Source: CAVQFO01 sp963711725 (lineage in GTDB: Bacteria > Pseudomonadota > Gammaproteobacteria > Nitrococcales > Aquisalimonadaceae). Taken from it: 64,000 bases of DNA. The position numbers and the translations under genes were made by a program. Each line of letters begins with the position of its first letter. Position 1 is the stretch's first letter. The notes beneath the pieces are model-generated. The model ran no database searches and was not told the origin of the DNA. It saw only the letters and a list, made by a program, of their open reading frames with translations. Below, one piece after another: positions 11,028-19,754 of the stretch. Where the stretch lies: NCBI GenBank assembly GCA_963711725.1, contig CAVQFO010000014.1, positions 1 to 64,000 on the forward strand, written 5' to 3'.

Positions 11028-12194
11028 TTACGCGGTCTCGGCAAACAATTCCCGGCCGATCAGCATGCGCCGGATCTCCGAGGTGCCGGCGCCGATTTCG
11101 TAGAGCTTGGCGTCGCGTAGCAGGCGGCCGGTGGGGTATTCGTTGATGTAGCCATTGCCGCCCAGGAGCTGGATGGCATCCAGGGCGCACAGGGTGGCCT
11201 TTTCGGCGGAGTAGAGGATGGCGCCGGCGGCGTCCTTGCGCGTGGTCTGGCCCCGGTCACAGGCGGCGGCCACGGCATACACATAGGCCTTGCAGGCGCT
11301 CATGGTGGTGTACATGTCCGCCACCTTGCCCTGGACGAGCTGGAACTCGCCGATGGCCTGGCCGAACTGCTTGCGTTCGTGGACGTAGGGCACCACCGCG
11401 TCCATGCAGGCCTGCATGATGCCCAGCGGCCCGCCGGAGAGCACGGCGCGCTCGTAGTCCAGGCCGCTCATGAGCACGTTCACGCCCTTGTTGAGCTGGC
11501 CCAGGATGTTCTCCTCGGGCACCTCGCAGTCCTGGAACACCAGCTCGCAGGTGTTGGAGCCGCGCATGCCCAGCTTGTCCAGCTTCTGGGCGGTGGTGAA
11601 GCCGGGCATGCCCTTTTCGATCAGGAAGGCGGTGATCCCGCGGGGGCCGGCGTCCGGGTCGGTCTTGGCGTAGACCACCAGCACGTCGGCGTCGGGGCCG
11701 TTGGTGATCCACATCTTGTTGCCGTTGAGTACATAGCGGTCGCCGTTCCTGGCGGCCCGCAGGCGCATGCCCACCACATCGGAACCGGCACCGGGCTCGC
11801 TCATGGCCAGCGCGCCCACGTGTTCGCCGCTGATCAGCTTGGGCAGGTATTTCTGCTTCTGTTCCTCGCTGCCGTTGCGGTGGATCTGATTCACGCAGAG
11901 GTTGGAATGGGCGCCGTAGGACAGGCCCACCGAGGCCGAGGCCCGGCTGATCTCCTCCATGGCCACCACGTGGGCCAGGTAGCTCATGGCGCTGCCGCCG
12001 TATTCCTCCTCCACCGTCAGGCCCAGCAGGCCCATGTCCCCGAACTTGCGCCACAGGTCGGCGGGGAATTCGTTGTCGCGGTCGATGTCCGCGGCCCGGG
12101 GCGCGATTTCACGTTCGGCAAAAGCGGCCACGGAATCCCGCAGCATGTCGACGGTTTCGCCCAACCCGAAGTTCAGCGAGGGGAACTGAATCAT
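11028..12194 (-). CDS. liuA: Isovaleryl-CoA dehydrogenase
   Basis: FAD-dependent acyl-CoA dehydrogenase of 388 residues, oxidising isovaleryl-CoA to 3-methylcrotonyl-CoA. It shows the family motifs GLTVEEEYGG, ALAMSEPGAGSDV, WITNGPDADVLVVYAKT and QLLGGNGYINEYP. In LDYERAVLSGGPLG, the Glu is at the position used as catalytic base in isovaleryl-CoA dehydrogenases (elsewhere in the family the base lies near the C-terminus). The ATG at 12194 has GGAGG just upstream. It is the first gene of the liu operon, directly behind a LiuR-like operator. Confidence 0.94.
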   Translation of the reverse strand: MIQFPSLNFGLGETVDMLRDSVAAFAEREIAPRAADIDRDNEFPADLWRKFGDMGLLGLTVEEEYGGSAMSYLAHVVAMEEISRASASVGLSYGAHSNLCVNQIHRNGSEEQKQKYLPKLISGEHVGALAMSEPGAGSDVVGMRLRAARNGDRYVLNGNKMWITNGPDADVLVVYAKTDPDAGPRGITAFLIEKGMPGFTTAQKLDKLGMRGSNTCELVFQDCEVPEENILGQLNKGVNVLMSGLDYERAVLSGGPLGIMQACMDAVVPYVHERKQFGQAIGEFQLVQGKVADMYTTMSACKAYVYAVAAACDRGQTTRKDAAGAILYSAEKATLCALDAIQLLGGNGYINEYPTGRLLRDAKLYEIGAGTSEIRRMLIGRELFAETA

Positions 12195-12254
12195 GGTGCC
12201 TCCAAATCTGGTCACGGTTCGCCGGGCAAGGTGCGCGCCGGGGTCATGACGGAA

Positions 12255-12288
12255 ATCCTAGGCGTAGTTTACGTTAACGTCAACGTAA
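12255..12288 (-). promoter_or_regulatory. liuA promoter with overlapping LiuR operator
   Basis: On the minus strand a TTGACG -35 (12278-12283), a 17-base spacer and a TAGGAT -10 (12255-12260) lie about 60 bases before the liuA start. A palindromic element, on the plus strand TTACGTTAACGTCAACGTAA (12269-12288), overlaps the -35 and spacer. It closely resembles the ACGTTAACGT-type site described for LiuR regulators in proteobacteria. Operator overlap with the -35/spacer is typical for MerR-family control. Confidence 0.75.
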
Positions 12289-12332
12289 GGATGGAGACCG
12301 ATACCTACGGCGCTCGGTGCAAGTATAGCCAG

Positions 12333-12734
12333 TCAGTCCGCGCCGGCGGCTTCCGCCAGGCGTTCGGCCAGCAACTCGCGGCACCGGGCTTCCGATGTGT
12401 CCAACTCCGCCAGAGCGGCGTCGATATCCCGCCGCTGCTGCTCCAGCTTGGCCCGCTTGCGGGCCAACACATCCAGGTAGTACTCCAACTGCCGGCGCTG
12501 GCCGTTGGGGCGGTCATAGAGAATGAAGGTTTCCCGGATTTCGTCCAGGGTGAACCCCAGGCGTTTGCCGCGGAGAATCAGCTTGAGGCGGGCACGCTCA
12601 CGGGGGCTGTAGATGCGGCGCTGTCCCTGACGGGTGGGGTTGAGCAGGCCGCGATCCTGATAAAAGCGGATGGCCCGGGTGGTGATGCCGAATTCCCGGG
12701 CCAGGTCACCGATGCTGTAGCTTTGTTTGCTCAT
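12333..12734 (-). CDS. liuR: MerR-family regulator of leucine catabolism
   Basis: Protein of 133 residues starting MSKQSYSIGDLAREFG at 12734. It has a MerR winged helix (TTRAIRFYQDRGLLNP, then RIYSPRERARLKLILRGKRLGFTLDEI) and a C-terminal coiled-coil dimerisation helix (LARKRAKLEQQRRDIDAALAEL). The position directly upstream of liuA and the two matching operator-like sites identify it as LiuR, which regulates branched-chain amino acid degradation. The frame is open upstream to 12824, but that part overlaps the operator and is not family-like. Short MerR proteins of this type lack a metal-binding C-terminus. Confidence 0.9.
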   Translation of the reverse strand: MSKQSYSIGDLAREFGITTRAIRFYQDRGLLNPTRQGQRRIYSPRERARLKLILRGKRLGFTLDEIRETFILYDRPNGQRRQLEYYLDVLARKRAKLEQQRRDIDAALAELDTSEARCRELLAERLAEAAGAD

Positions 12735-12752
12735 TGTGTCGCCTGCATTCCC

Positions 12753-12770
12753 GTTTACGTAAACGTAAAC
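12753..12770 (-). promoter_or_regulatory. LiuR-like operator upstream of liuR
   Basis: The element GTTTACGTAAACGTAAAC at 12753-12770 lies 18 bases upstream of the liuR start codon and matches the site before liuA in sequence and palindromic character. It suggests autoregulation of liuR. A clear -10 box for liuR was not found. Confidence 0.65.
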
Positions 12771-12895
12771 AATGCGCGGCAAAAATGCACGCGGCAAAGA
12801 TCGATGGTGTGGGCTTTGCCCCAAGCAAACAAAGAAGGCCCGGCCCCGCCGGGGGAGTGGCGGAAGCCGGGCAGCGAGATGGAACCTTCGGCGGT

Positions 12896-13378
12896 TTAGT
12901 CCTTACCGCCCTGACCGGACGATCCTTGGTGTCCGGACTTGGATTTCTCCTGCTCTTCGAACGCGGCGAATTCGGAATCCACCTTGTCCTTCGCGACGTT
13001 GACGGTAATCTTGCCCTTGGCCGCAGTGGTGTTGACGCGATTCCACGGAACCACATACTGCTTGCCGCCCACGCCCAGCAAACCGCCGGAATTCAACACC
13101 ACGGCCGTAACCTGGCCGGAACTGGGGTCGACCAGCACATTGGAGATGGTGCCAATCGTCTCGCCACGGCCGTTGTGAACCTCCTCGTCGACCACGCTCA
13201 TGCCGCGCGCGGCGCCGGGATGGGCCATGGCGCCCTGTTGCTGCTGCATCTGGGTGTTGGTGCCCGCGTCGTTGCCGGCGGCACCGTTGGCGTGGCCGTC
13301 CGCAGCGTAAGCGCCGCCCGCCAGAGCCAGGCCCAGGGCCGTGCTCAAGGCAGCCGTGATCATCCGTTTCATAGTCAT
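12896..13378 (-). CDS. Exported PRC-barrel domain protein
   Basis: Protein of 160 residues with an N-terminal signal peptide (TAALSTALGLALAGGAYA, likely cleaved near residue 25). A low-complexity stretch rich in Gly, Asn and Gln follows, then a PRC-barrel-like domain (VDEEVHNGRGETIGTISNVLVDPSSG and GGKQYVVPWNRV), and a charged tail. PRC-barrel domains occur in photosynthetic reaction-centre H subunits, RimM and many small stress-related secreted proteins; the precise role here is unknown. It is transcribed alone, with AGAGGGA before the ATG. It lies just upstream of liuR on the same strand but has no obvious link to leucine use. Confidence 0.8.
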   Translation of the reverse strand: MTMKRMITAALSTALGLALAGGAYAADGHANGAAGNDAGTNTQMQQQQGAMAHPGAARGMSVVDEEVHNGRGETIGTISNVLVDPSSGQVTAVVLNSGGLLGVGGKQYVVPWNRVNTTAAKGKITVNVAKDKVDSEFAAFEEQEKSKSGHQGSSGQGGKD

Positions 13379-13761
13379 GGCGCGTCCCTCTGTTGCTGCT
13401 CATAGTGGCTCGAAGAAAAAAAGGGACGTCCGTGTCCCAGGCCGGCCTGATATCCTCGACTTAACGTGGCCTCCGCGCTCAACCGGTCCATTCGGTTGTT
13501 GGCTTTCCTTTGCCGAGCGCCACGTTGAGCGAGGCCGGCGGGACGCCCTCAGACCCTATGGCTCTTCGCCTTGGCGACAAGGGGACGGGGCGTCCGCACC
13601 AGAGAGCAGAGCATCGAGCGTGCCAACAATCGTATCCCACTGTTTTTACAATTGATTTAATTGGCTCATCGATTCAACAGCGGTGGGCCGGCGGCCCACA
13701 ACCGTCGCCGAGTCCCAACAGCGGTTTCCGGCATGAACCGCTAAGCGACTGTTTGGCGGCC
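13379..13761. other. Gene-free stretch between the PRC-barrel protein and the flavoprotein gene
   Basis: About 380 bases with no reading frame showing family character. It contains an AT-rich island around 13640-13672 (TTTTTACAATTGATTTAATT) that may serve as promoter for the PRC-barrel gene or mark decayed DNA. No convincing repeat or RNA gene is seen. Confidence 0.35.
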
Positions 13762-14445
13762 TTATTCCTCCGTATCAAATCCGCGACGGTGGCACGCCCC
13801 CGCCTCCCCCGTTCTCCGGTAGTTCTTCACATAGTCGGGCACCTGCCCATGGGCCTGGTACGGTGCCGGAGCGGGGGTGCCGACCACGGTGTGCAGCGGG
13901 ACCACTCCCGCCCAATGAGGCAGGCCGCGGTCCGTCTCCAAATCGTTGGGCGAGCCCTGGCGAACCTTGAGCGTGACCCGGTCGATGGTCATGGACAGCA
14001 CACCCGTGGCCGACAGTTCCTTGGAGTTCCCCCGGCGCGCATCCTCGCTGCGCCCGGGCACCACGTGGTCGACCACACGATCCAGCGCCTCGGCCTTGGC
14101 CGCTGACTCCCGGATGGCTTCCGGGCGTCCGGCCACGACCACCGAACGGAAATTGATCGAGTGACGCAGCGCCGACTTGGCAAGCACCAGGCCATCCACC
14201 AGCGTCACCGTCAGGCTCACGGCGGGTCCGTCCGCCAGCGCCTTGAAGAAGCGTCCACCCTGGGCGGCGTGAAGGATGATGCGATCGCCATCCCGCGCAT
14301 AGACCATGGGCAGGCAGACCGGCTCGCGCCCCAGGCTGAAGGCGACGTGGGCCACCAGTCCTTCGTCCAGGACGGCGTAGGCTTCGGCGCGCTCGTCGGT
14401 GAGCGCCTTGTAGGTGGGCTCCGCGAAGGGTCCTTGCACAGTCAT
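13762..14445 (-). CDS. Pyridoxamine 5'-phosphate oxidase-like (split-barrel flavin-binding) protein
   Basis: Protein of 227 residues with the signature of the Pyridox_ox_2/NimA-like split-barrel group: REPVCLPMVYARDGDRIILH, GGRFFKALADG, VSLTVTLVDGLVLAKSAL and HSINFRSVVVAGRPE. Such proteins bind FMN or related cofactors; true pyridoxamine phosphate oxidase activity is not implied. AGGAG precedes the ATG at 14445. It is divergently transcribed from a MocR-type regulator, a common arrangement in which the regulator controls the neighbour, suggesting a tie to vitamin B6 or amine metabolism. Confidence 0.8.
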   Translation of the reverse strand: MTVQGPFAEPTYKALTDERAEAYAVLDEGLVAHVAFSLGREPVCLPMVYARDGDRIILHAAQGGRFFKALADGPAVSLTVTLVDGLVLAKSALRHSINFRSVVVAGRPEAIRESAAKAEALDRVVDHVVPGRSEDARRGNSKELSATGVLSMTIDRVTLKVRQGSPNDLETDRGLPHWAGVVPLHTVVGTPAPAPYQAHGQVPDYVKNYRRTGEAGACHRRGFDTEE

Positions 14446-14485
14446 GGGTGAATCTCCTGGGCTGAATGACGGTTTCGATGCTATA

Positions 14486-14541
14486 GGAAAGTGGCATAAT
14501 TCAAAGGTCCATTTATGAACGATTAAGGTGGTCCACTTTCC
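14486..14541. promoter_or_regulatory. Candidate MocR operator region
   Basis: The 96-base divergent gap contains a perfect 9-base inverted repeat, GGAAAGTGG (14486-14494) and CCACTTTCC (14533-14541). It also holds two direct copies of GGTCCA(T/C)TT, one starting at 14506 and one at 14530, 24 bases apart. Direct half-sites with this sort of spacing are typical for MocR/PdxR regulators. It probably controls both flanking genes. Confidence 0.55.
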
Positions 14542-15993
14542 ATGCCTTCCAGCACCTCAGCGCGAAGCGACGAGACCAAACACCGGGCCGTGTACGCCCG
14601 CCTGCGCGAGGACATCCTCAGCGGCCGCTACGCGCCCGGCGACAAGCTGCCTTCCAGCCGCGAGCTGGCCGCGGCCGTGGGCTGCGCCCGCAACACCGCC
14701 GTGCAGGCCTACGAACGGCTGCTGGCTCACGGTTACGTGGAGACGCGGCACGGGTCGGGCACCTTCGTCACGAGGGCGGCGGATCCAGCAGCGGAACCCG
14801 GCAAGGGCCAAGAGGCGCGCCTTCCCCAAACCGAGCTGGCCCGCCTGGCCCAGAGGTTCCGAGCATCACGCCAGCACGCCCGTGCCCTGGTTCCGCAAAA
14901 TCCGCGGGTGAACTTCCAGTACGGGGCGGTGCAGTTGGACCAGGCGTTCAGCCGCGTCTGGCAACGGCTGGTCACACGAGAGGCGGGCGCGCTGCCGACG
15001 GAATACCAGGAACCGGAGGGGACGCCACGACTGCGCCGCGCCCTGGCGGACTACCTTCGTAGACGCCGGCGCATGGTGGTCGATCCGGATCAGGTGATCG
15101 TCACCTCGGGTTCCCAACAGGCGTTGGATCTGATCGCGCGCACCACGCTGGACCGGCACCGCCGCGCGGTCATCGAGGAGCCCGGCTATCCCGGCGCCCG
15201 GGTCGCATTCCAGGCCAGCGGCGCCGAGGTCGCCACCTGCCCGGTGGACCACGCCGGCCTGTGTGTGGAAAGCCTGCCGGACCGTGCCGATCTTGCCTAT
15301 GTCACGCCTTCGCATCAGTTCCCGACGGGCGCAGTGTTGCCCGTCGGTCGGCGCCTGGAACTGCTGCGCTGGGCGGAGCGCGCGGGCGCGTTCGTTTTCG
15401 AGGACGACTACGACAGCGAATTCCGCCATGCCGGCCCGCCCCTGGAAACGCTGCAGTCCCTGGACGACACCGGCCGGGTGGTCTATTGCGGAACCTTCTC
15501 CAAGATCATTTCGCCCGCCCTGCGAGTCGGTTTCCTGGTGGTGCCGGAGGCCTTGGTCGATTCAGTGCGCGCCGTGAAGTGGATTACCGACCGCTCCAGC
15601 GGCGACATGGCCCAGAACGCGCTGGCGGCGCTGATCGAGGACGGACACCTGGAGCGGTTCATCCGCCGGGCGGGAAGAAGGCTCACCGGCCGGTGCAACA
15701 CGCTGACACGGGGGCTGAAACAGCGCTTCGGCGCGACCGTGGAAATCAGCGGCAGTCACACGGGGATGCATATCGTCGTTCAGTTCCCCGGGCTGCCGGC
15801 GGCACGGACCGACGATCTGGTCCGCGCGGCGGGGGAAGAAGGGATTGCTGTGTATCCGGCTACGCTCTACCGGTCCGATCCGGATCAGGGGTGTGCCGGC
15901 ATGATGCTGGGCTATGCGACGGTGTCGCGGGCGGAGATTGAAGTTGCGCTGCCGGCGTTGGAGCGGGCTTGGGGTGGGATGCTAAGCGAATAA
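14542..15993 (+). CDS. MocR/PdxR-family transcriptional regulator with aminotransferase-like domain
   Basis: Protein of 483 residues. Residues about 12-80 form a GntR winged helix (LREDILSGRYAPGDKLPSSRELAAAVG, given in part: GDKLPSSRELAAA; then RHGSGTFV). Residues about 115-480 form a fold-type-I aminotransferase domain: TSGSQQALDLIARTTLD, EEPGYPGAR, EDDYDSEFRH and GTFSKIISPALRVGFLV, in which the Lys is the expected PLP-binding residue. MocR proteins sense PLP or PLP-ligand adducts and do not transaminate. The divergent neighbour is a flavin split-barrel protein, the likely target. Whether it controls pyridoxine synthesis cannot be judged from this window. Confidence 0.88.
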   Translation: MPSSTSARSDETKHRAVYARLREDILSGRYAPGDKLPSSRELAAAVGCARNTAVQAYERLLAHGYVETRHGSGTFVTRAADPAAEPGKGQEARLPQTELARLAQRFRASRQHARALVPQNPRVNFQYGAVQLDQAFSRVWQRLVTREAGALPTEYQEPEGTPRLRRALADYLRRRRRMVVDPDQVIVTSGSQQALDLIARTTLDRHRRAVIEEPGYPGARVAFQASGAEVATCPVDHAGLCVESLPDRADLAYVTPSHQFPTGAVLPVGRRLELLRWAERAGAFVFEDDYDSEFRHAGPPLETLQSLDDTGRVVYCGTFSKIISPALRVGFLVVPEALVDSVRAVKWITDRSSGDMAQNALAALIEDGHLERFIRRAGRRLTGRCNTLTRGLKQRFGATVEISGSHTGMHIVVQFPGLPAARTDDLVRAAGEEGIAVYPATLYRSDPDQGCAGMMLGYATVSRAEIEVALPALERAWGGMLSE

Positions 15994-16010
15994 GGCGGCT
16001 TCGCCGGATT

Positions 16011-16267
16011 GATGGGTTACGCTGCGCTCTACCCACCCTACATTGGGCTTGGCACCCCCAAATCCCGTGACGGCGCCGAGCACGGGTGCGAATGAAGGTC
16101 TGAGCCCCGAAAGGGGGCGGGCGAGGGATCACCCGCGTTACGGCCTGAGAAGCCAGCATGTTAGGCGCGCCGCGCAGGGGCGCGAAAGCCCCGCCCAAAC
16201 AATCGCCGCATTGCGGCACAAAACCCTGTTATCCAATGTAGGGTGGGTTAGCGAAGCGTAACCCACC
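16011..16267. repeat. Inverted pair of GTAGG-headed REP elements downstream of the mocR-like gene
   Basis: In the 302-base gap between the MocR gene and argH, an inverted REP (16011-16048) and a direct REP (16233-16267) face each other. Both share a GTAGGGTGGGT head and an imperfect hairpin around GCGAAGCGTAACCCA. The sequence between them shows no coding potential. This is a REP doublet (BIME/REPIN type). It sits where the two convergent genes end and could contribute to transcript termination for either strand. Confidence 0.75.
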
Positions 16268-16295
16268 AACCCGTGCGCCACCGGCGCACACAAAC

Positions 16296-17696
16296 CTAAA
16301 CCCCCAACCCCTTCAACCGCTCCCGCGCCTTCGCCACCTGCGCCCGCACCTGCTCCGGCGCGGTCCCGCCGATGTGATTGCGCGCGGCGACGGAGCCTTC
16401 CAGGGTCAACACCTCGAACACGTCCTGCTCGATGGTGTCGGAGAAACCCTTCAACTCCTCCAGGCTCATCTCGCTGAGGTCCTTGCCGGACTCCACCCCA
16501 TGACGCACGGCCCGCCCAACGATCTCATGGGCGTCGCGGAACGGCACGTCCTTGCGGACCAGGTAGTCCGCCAGGTCGGTGGCGGTGGAGAAACCCTTCC
16601 TGGCGGCCGCGTACATGGCCTCCTTGCGCACCTGCACGGCCGGGACCATGTCGGCGAAGGCATGCACCGACGCCTTGACGGTATCCGCCGCGTCGAACAG
16701 GGGCTCCTTGTCCTCCTGGTTGTCGCGGTTGTAGGCCAGCGGCTGGCTCTTCATCAGCGTCAGCAGGGCCACCAGGTGGCCGTTCACCCGGGCGGTCTTG
16801 CCGCGCACGATTTCGGCCACGTCCGGGTTCTTTTTCTGCGGCATGATGCTGGAGCCGGTGCAGAAGCGGTCCGGCAGGTCGATGAACCCGACCAGCGGCG
16901 AGGCCCAGATCACCAGTTCCTCGGCCATGCGCGACAGATGCATGGCAATCAGCGCCGCGGCGGCGCAGAACTCGATGGCGAAGTCGCGATCGGACACGGA
17001 ATCCAGCGAGTTGTTGCTGGGCCGGTCGAAGCCCAGCTCGGCACAGGTCATTTCCCGGTCGATGGGATAGGTGGTGCCCGCCAGCGCGGCTGATCCAAGG
17101 GGCATGACGTTCACCCGCTTGCGGCAATCCTCCAGGCGTTCCTGGTCGCGCACCAGCATCTCGTACCAGGCCAGCATGTGGTGGCCGAAGGTCACGGGCT
17201 GGGCCACCTGCATGTGGGTGAAGCCCGGCATGATGGTGTCGGCCTCGCGCTCGGCCAGCTCCACCAGGCCCTGCTGAAAGCGGATCAGCTCGGCGCGCAC
17301 CGCATCGATTTCGTCGCGCAGGTAGAGGCGCACGTCGGTGGCCACCTGATCGTTGCGCGAGCGGCCGGTGTGCAGCTTCTTGCCGGCATCACCAATGCGG
17401 TCGGTGAGCCGCTTTTCGATGTTCATATGCACGTCTTCCAGGGCCGGCGACCACTGGAACTCGCCCCGCTCGATCTCCTCACGAATGGCGGAAAGCCCCT
17501 CCGCGATCGCCTTGAACTCGGACTCGGTCAGGACCCCGGCCTTGGCCAGCATGCGGGCGTGGGCGATGGAGCCCTGAATATCATGGCGGTAAAGGCGCCG
17601 ATCGAAATGCTCGGAGGCGGTAAAGGCCTCGACGAAGGCATCGGTGGCCTCGGTGAAACGGCCGGTCCAAAGCTGGCTGGATTTCTTCTCGCTCAT
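16296..17696 (-). CDS. argH: Argininosuccinate lyase
   Basis: Splits argininosuccinate into arginine and fumarate, the last step of arginine synthesis. The 466-residue product has the superfamily signature GSSIMPQKKNPDVAE with the mobile catalytic Ser loop, plus HTGRSRNDQVATDVRL and TAPEQVRAQVAKARERL near the end. Length is normal. It is divergent from algZ, the arrangement seen in Pseudomonas and relatives, and is transcribed alone toward the REP pair. Confidence 0.96.
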   Translation of the reverse strand: MSEKKSSQLWTGRFTEATDAFVEAFTASEHFDRRLYRHDIQGSIAHARMLAKAGVLTESEFKAIAEGLSAIREEIERGEFQWSPALEDVHMNIEKRLTDRIGDAGKKLHTGRSRNDQVATDVRLYLRDEIDAVRAELIRFQQGLVELAEREADTIMPGFTHMQVAQPVTFGHHMLAWYEMLVRDQERLEDCRKRVNVMPLGSAALAGTTYPIDREMTCAELGFDRPSNNSLDSVSDRDFAIEFCAAAALIAMHLSRMAEELVIWASPLVGFIDLPDRFCTGSSIMPQKKNPDVAEIVRGKTARVNGHLVALLTLMKSQPLAYNRDNQEDKEPLFDAADTVKASVHAFADMVPAVQVRKEAMYAAARKGFSTATDLADYLVRKDVPFRDAHEIVGRAVRHGVESGKDLSEMSLEELKGFSDTIEQDVFEVLTLEGSVAARNHIGGTAPEQVRAQVAKARERLKGLGV

Positions 17697-17986
17697 GTAT
17701 CAATCCCGTCAGGGTGCTTGGTAATAGGGGCGCCGGGCGCAAATCATAGCATGGGCCCACCGCGCCACGCGCGGCCACGGGAATGCGACCCAGGTCTCAT
17801 ACACGCCGATTCCGCTTGCGGTTTTTGCCCGGCGTGAACAGACTGGAGGTGCGTCTGCGAGGCCACCGTTCACCGGGCTGTCAACGCAGCGGCGCCAAGA
17901 GTCCGGCCAACACCAAACCGGCCGCACCGAAAAATAACAATCCACGGCGACACGCGGTGGACAACGGCCCTGCCCGGGGACGGCAT

Positions 17987-19009
17987 TTGAAGACCCAGGA
18001 TTTCTTCCTCCCGGATTTCTGCCAGATCCGCCCCGTGTTCGGGGTGGTGATCACCGGTGAACTGCTTGCGTTCGTTCTCACGCTGGCTCAACCGGACGCC
18101 GGCAGGTGGGGCACCCTCAGCCTGGTCTCCCTCTATGTGCAATGGATCGCGCTGCCCTCGGCGGCGCTGCTGTGTGCTCTTCGTCCCCGACTTGCGCGCT
18201 TCCGGGACGGGACGGCGGGGATGCTCGCCCACGGCGTGGTCATGCTCGTCACCGTCGCGGTCAGCGAAGCGGGGTTTCGCCTGATCTACGAACCCCTGCG
18301 TGAAACCGGTCACGGCGGCTTTCTGCTGCGCAGCGTGGCGATCAGCGCCATCGTCACCGCGGTGATGCTGCGCTACCTCTATATGCAGCATTCCTGGCGC
18401 CAACGGCTGAAAATGGAGTCCGATGCGCGCATCGAAGCGCTCCAGGCGAGAATTCGTCCACATTTTTTATTCAATAGCTTGAATACCATCGTATCTATGG
18501 TCCGGAGCCAGCCGGAGGCTGCCGAGCGGGCGGTCGAAGACCTGGCGGACCTGTTTCGCGCCAGCCTGGATCAGGGAAGCCGCTTGGTCTCCCTCGACCG
18601 GGAATGCGAACTGGCGCGGGGCTACCTGCGGATGGAAGACCTGCGCCTCGGCGACCGGCTCTCCGTCGAATGGGCAATGGAGGAGTTGCCCGACGACGCC
18701 CTGCTACCGCCGCTGACACTGCAGCCGCTACTGGAGAATGCCGTCTACCACGGGATTGAACCCCGCGTGGAAGGCGGCTGGCTTCGCGTCTCCGGCGCAC
18801 GGCAGGACAACGATCTGGTCTTGGAGATAGGTAACTCCCGGCCGCCTGAAGGAACCGGGCGGCGCCGAAGCGGAATCGGCATGGCCCAGGAAAACGTTAG
18901 GGAACGCCTGGCGCTGGCCTTCGCGGACGAAGGCCGGTTCGAGGTCGAACAAACACAAGAAGAATACCGGGTACGGTTGCGGTTTCCCTACCGCAAGGGG
19001 GGCGGATGA
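17987..19009 (+). CDS. algZ: LytS/AlgZ-type membrane sensor histidine kinase
   Basis: Sensor of 340 residues with about four transmembrane segments in residues 15-130, then a His_kinase domain of the LytS class: ALQARIRPHFLFNSLNTI (with the phosphoacceptor-type His in RPHFLFNSLN), LPPLTLQPLLENAVYHGI (N-box) and GIGMAQENVRERL. I chose the TTG at 17987 (KTQDFFLPDFCQIRPVF follows), preceded by GGGGA at 6 bases. The frame is open upstream to 17783, but that part is Arg/Pro-rich and unlike homologues. The ATGA overlap with algR means coupled expression. In Pseudomonas this pair controls twitching, alginate and biofilm; the function here is inferred. Confidence 0.88.
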   Translation: MKTQDFFLPDFCQIRPVFGVVITGELLAFVLTLAQPDAGRWGTLSLVSLYVQWIALPSAALLCALRPRLARFRDGTAGMLAHGVVMLVTVAVSEAGFRLIYEPLRETGHGGFLLRSVAISAIVTAVMLRYLYMQHSWRQRLKMESDARIEALQARIRPHFLFNSLNTIVSMVRSQPEAAERAVEDLADLFRASLDQGSRLVSLDRECELARGYLRMEDLRLGDRLSVEWAMEELPDDALLPPLTLQPLLENAVYHGIEPRVEGGWLRVSGARQDNDLVLEIGNSRPPEGTGRRRSGIGMAQENVRERLALAFADEGRFEVEQTQEEYRVRLRFPYRKGGG

Positions 19010-19746
19010 GAGTGCTGATTGTCGACGACGAGGCGCCCGCGCGCGAGCGGCTCTCGCAGCTGCTGGCCGCGGTGGGCGACCACCAGGTGCTGGGCGAGGC
19101 GCGCAACGGCAGGGAGGCCGTGGATCTCGCCACATCGGGCCGGCCCGATGTGGTGTTGATGGATATCCGAATGCCGGGCATGGACGGGTTGGAGGCGGCG
19201 GCTCGGCTAAGCATGCTCGACGAACCGCCGGCGGTGATCTTCGTCACCGCCTACGGCGAACACGCGCTGGAGGCATTCGAAACCCAGGCGGTGGACTACG
19301 TGGTCAAACCCGTGCGCCGGGATCGCCTGGCCGACGCCCTGAACAAGGCCCGCCGCCTCAACCGCGCCCAGCTCAAGGCCCTCAGCGAAGCCGCGGACCA
19401 GTCCACCGGCCGCGAACACATCCTCTGCCGGCGGCGCAGCGGCCTGGAGCTGATCCCCATCGAGGACGTGTTCTATTTCCAGGCCGACAACAAGTACGTC
19501 ACCGTCTGCCATCGCGAAGGCGAAGACCTGATCGAAGACTCGCTCAAACAGCTTGAAACGCAGTTCGGCCCGCGTTTCGTTCGCATCCATCGCAACGCCC
19601 TGGTGGCACGCCCTCATCTGGGCGGGCTGGAGAAATCCGGCAACGGCCAGCATTACGTCAACGTCCGCGACTCCGGCACCCGCCTGGAAGTCAGCCGCCG
19701 TCACGTGGCGGAGGTCCGGCGGCTGCTGCGGCAGTTGGGGGATTAG
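19006..19746 (+). CDS. algR: LytTR-family response regulator AlgR
   Basis: Protein of 246 residues. The receiver domain (MRVLIVDDEAPARERL, phosphoacceptor Asp in VVLMDIRMPGMDG, K in DYVVKPVRRDRL) is followed by a LytTR DNA-binding domain (IEDVFYFQADNKYVTVCH, RFVRIHRNALVARPHL). It starts inside the last codons of algZ (ATGA). Gene order algZ-algR-hemC-hemD is conserved in gammaproteobacteria and supports the name. It acts as transcription factor for surface-associated behaviour; the targets here are unknown. Confidence 0.92.
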   Translation: MRVLIVDDEAPARERLSQLLAAVGDHQVLGEARNGREAVDLATSGRPDVVLMDIRMPGMDGLEAAARLSMLDEPPAVIFVTAYGEHALEAFETQAVDYVVKPVRRDRLADALNKARRLNRAQLKALSEAADQSTGREHILCRRRSGLELIPIEDVFYFQADNKYVTVCHREGEDLIEDSLKQLETQFGPRFVRIHRNALVARPHLGGLEKSGNGQHYVNVRDSGTRLEVSRRHVAEVRRLLRQLGD

Positions 19747-19754
19747 CTGCGGTT

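Noticed and set aside
9233..11146. 637-codon open frame on the plus strand antisense to liuB
   Set aside because: It is the complement of a strongly conserved carboxylase gene, has no family motif and arises from GC-rich codon use. Similar long antisense frames at 676-1806, 39160-41307, 27465-29048 and 58451-60010 were rejected for the same reason.
12896..13405. Link between the PRC-barrel gene and the liu regulon
   Set aside because: It is separated by its own ribosome site and lies upstream of liuR; no LiuR-like site precedes it.
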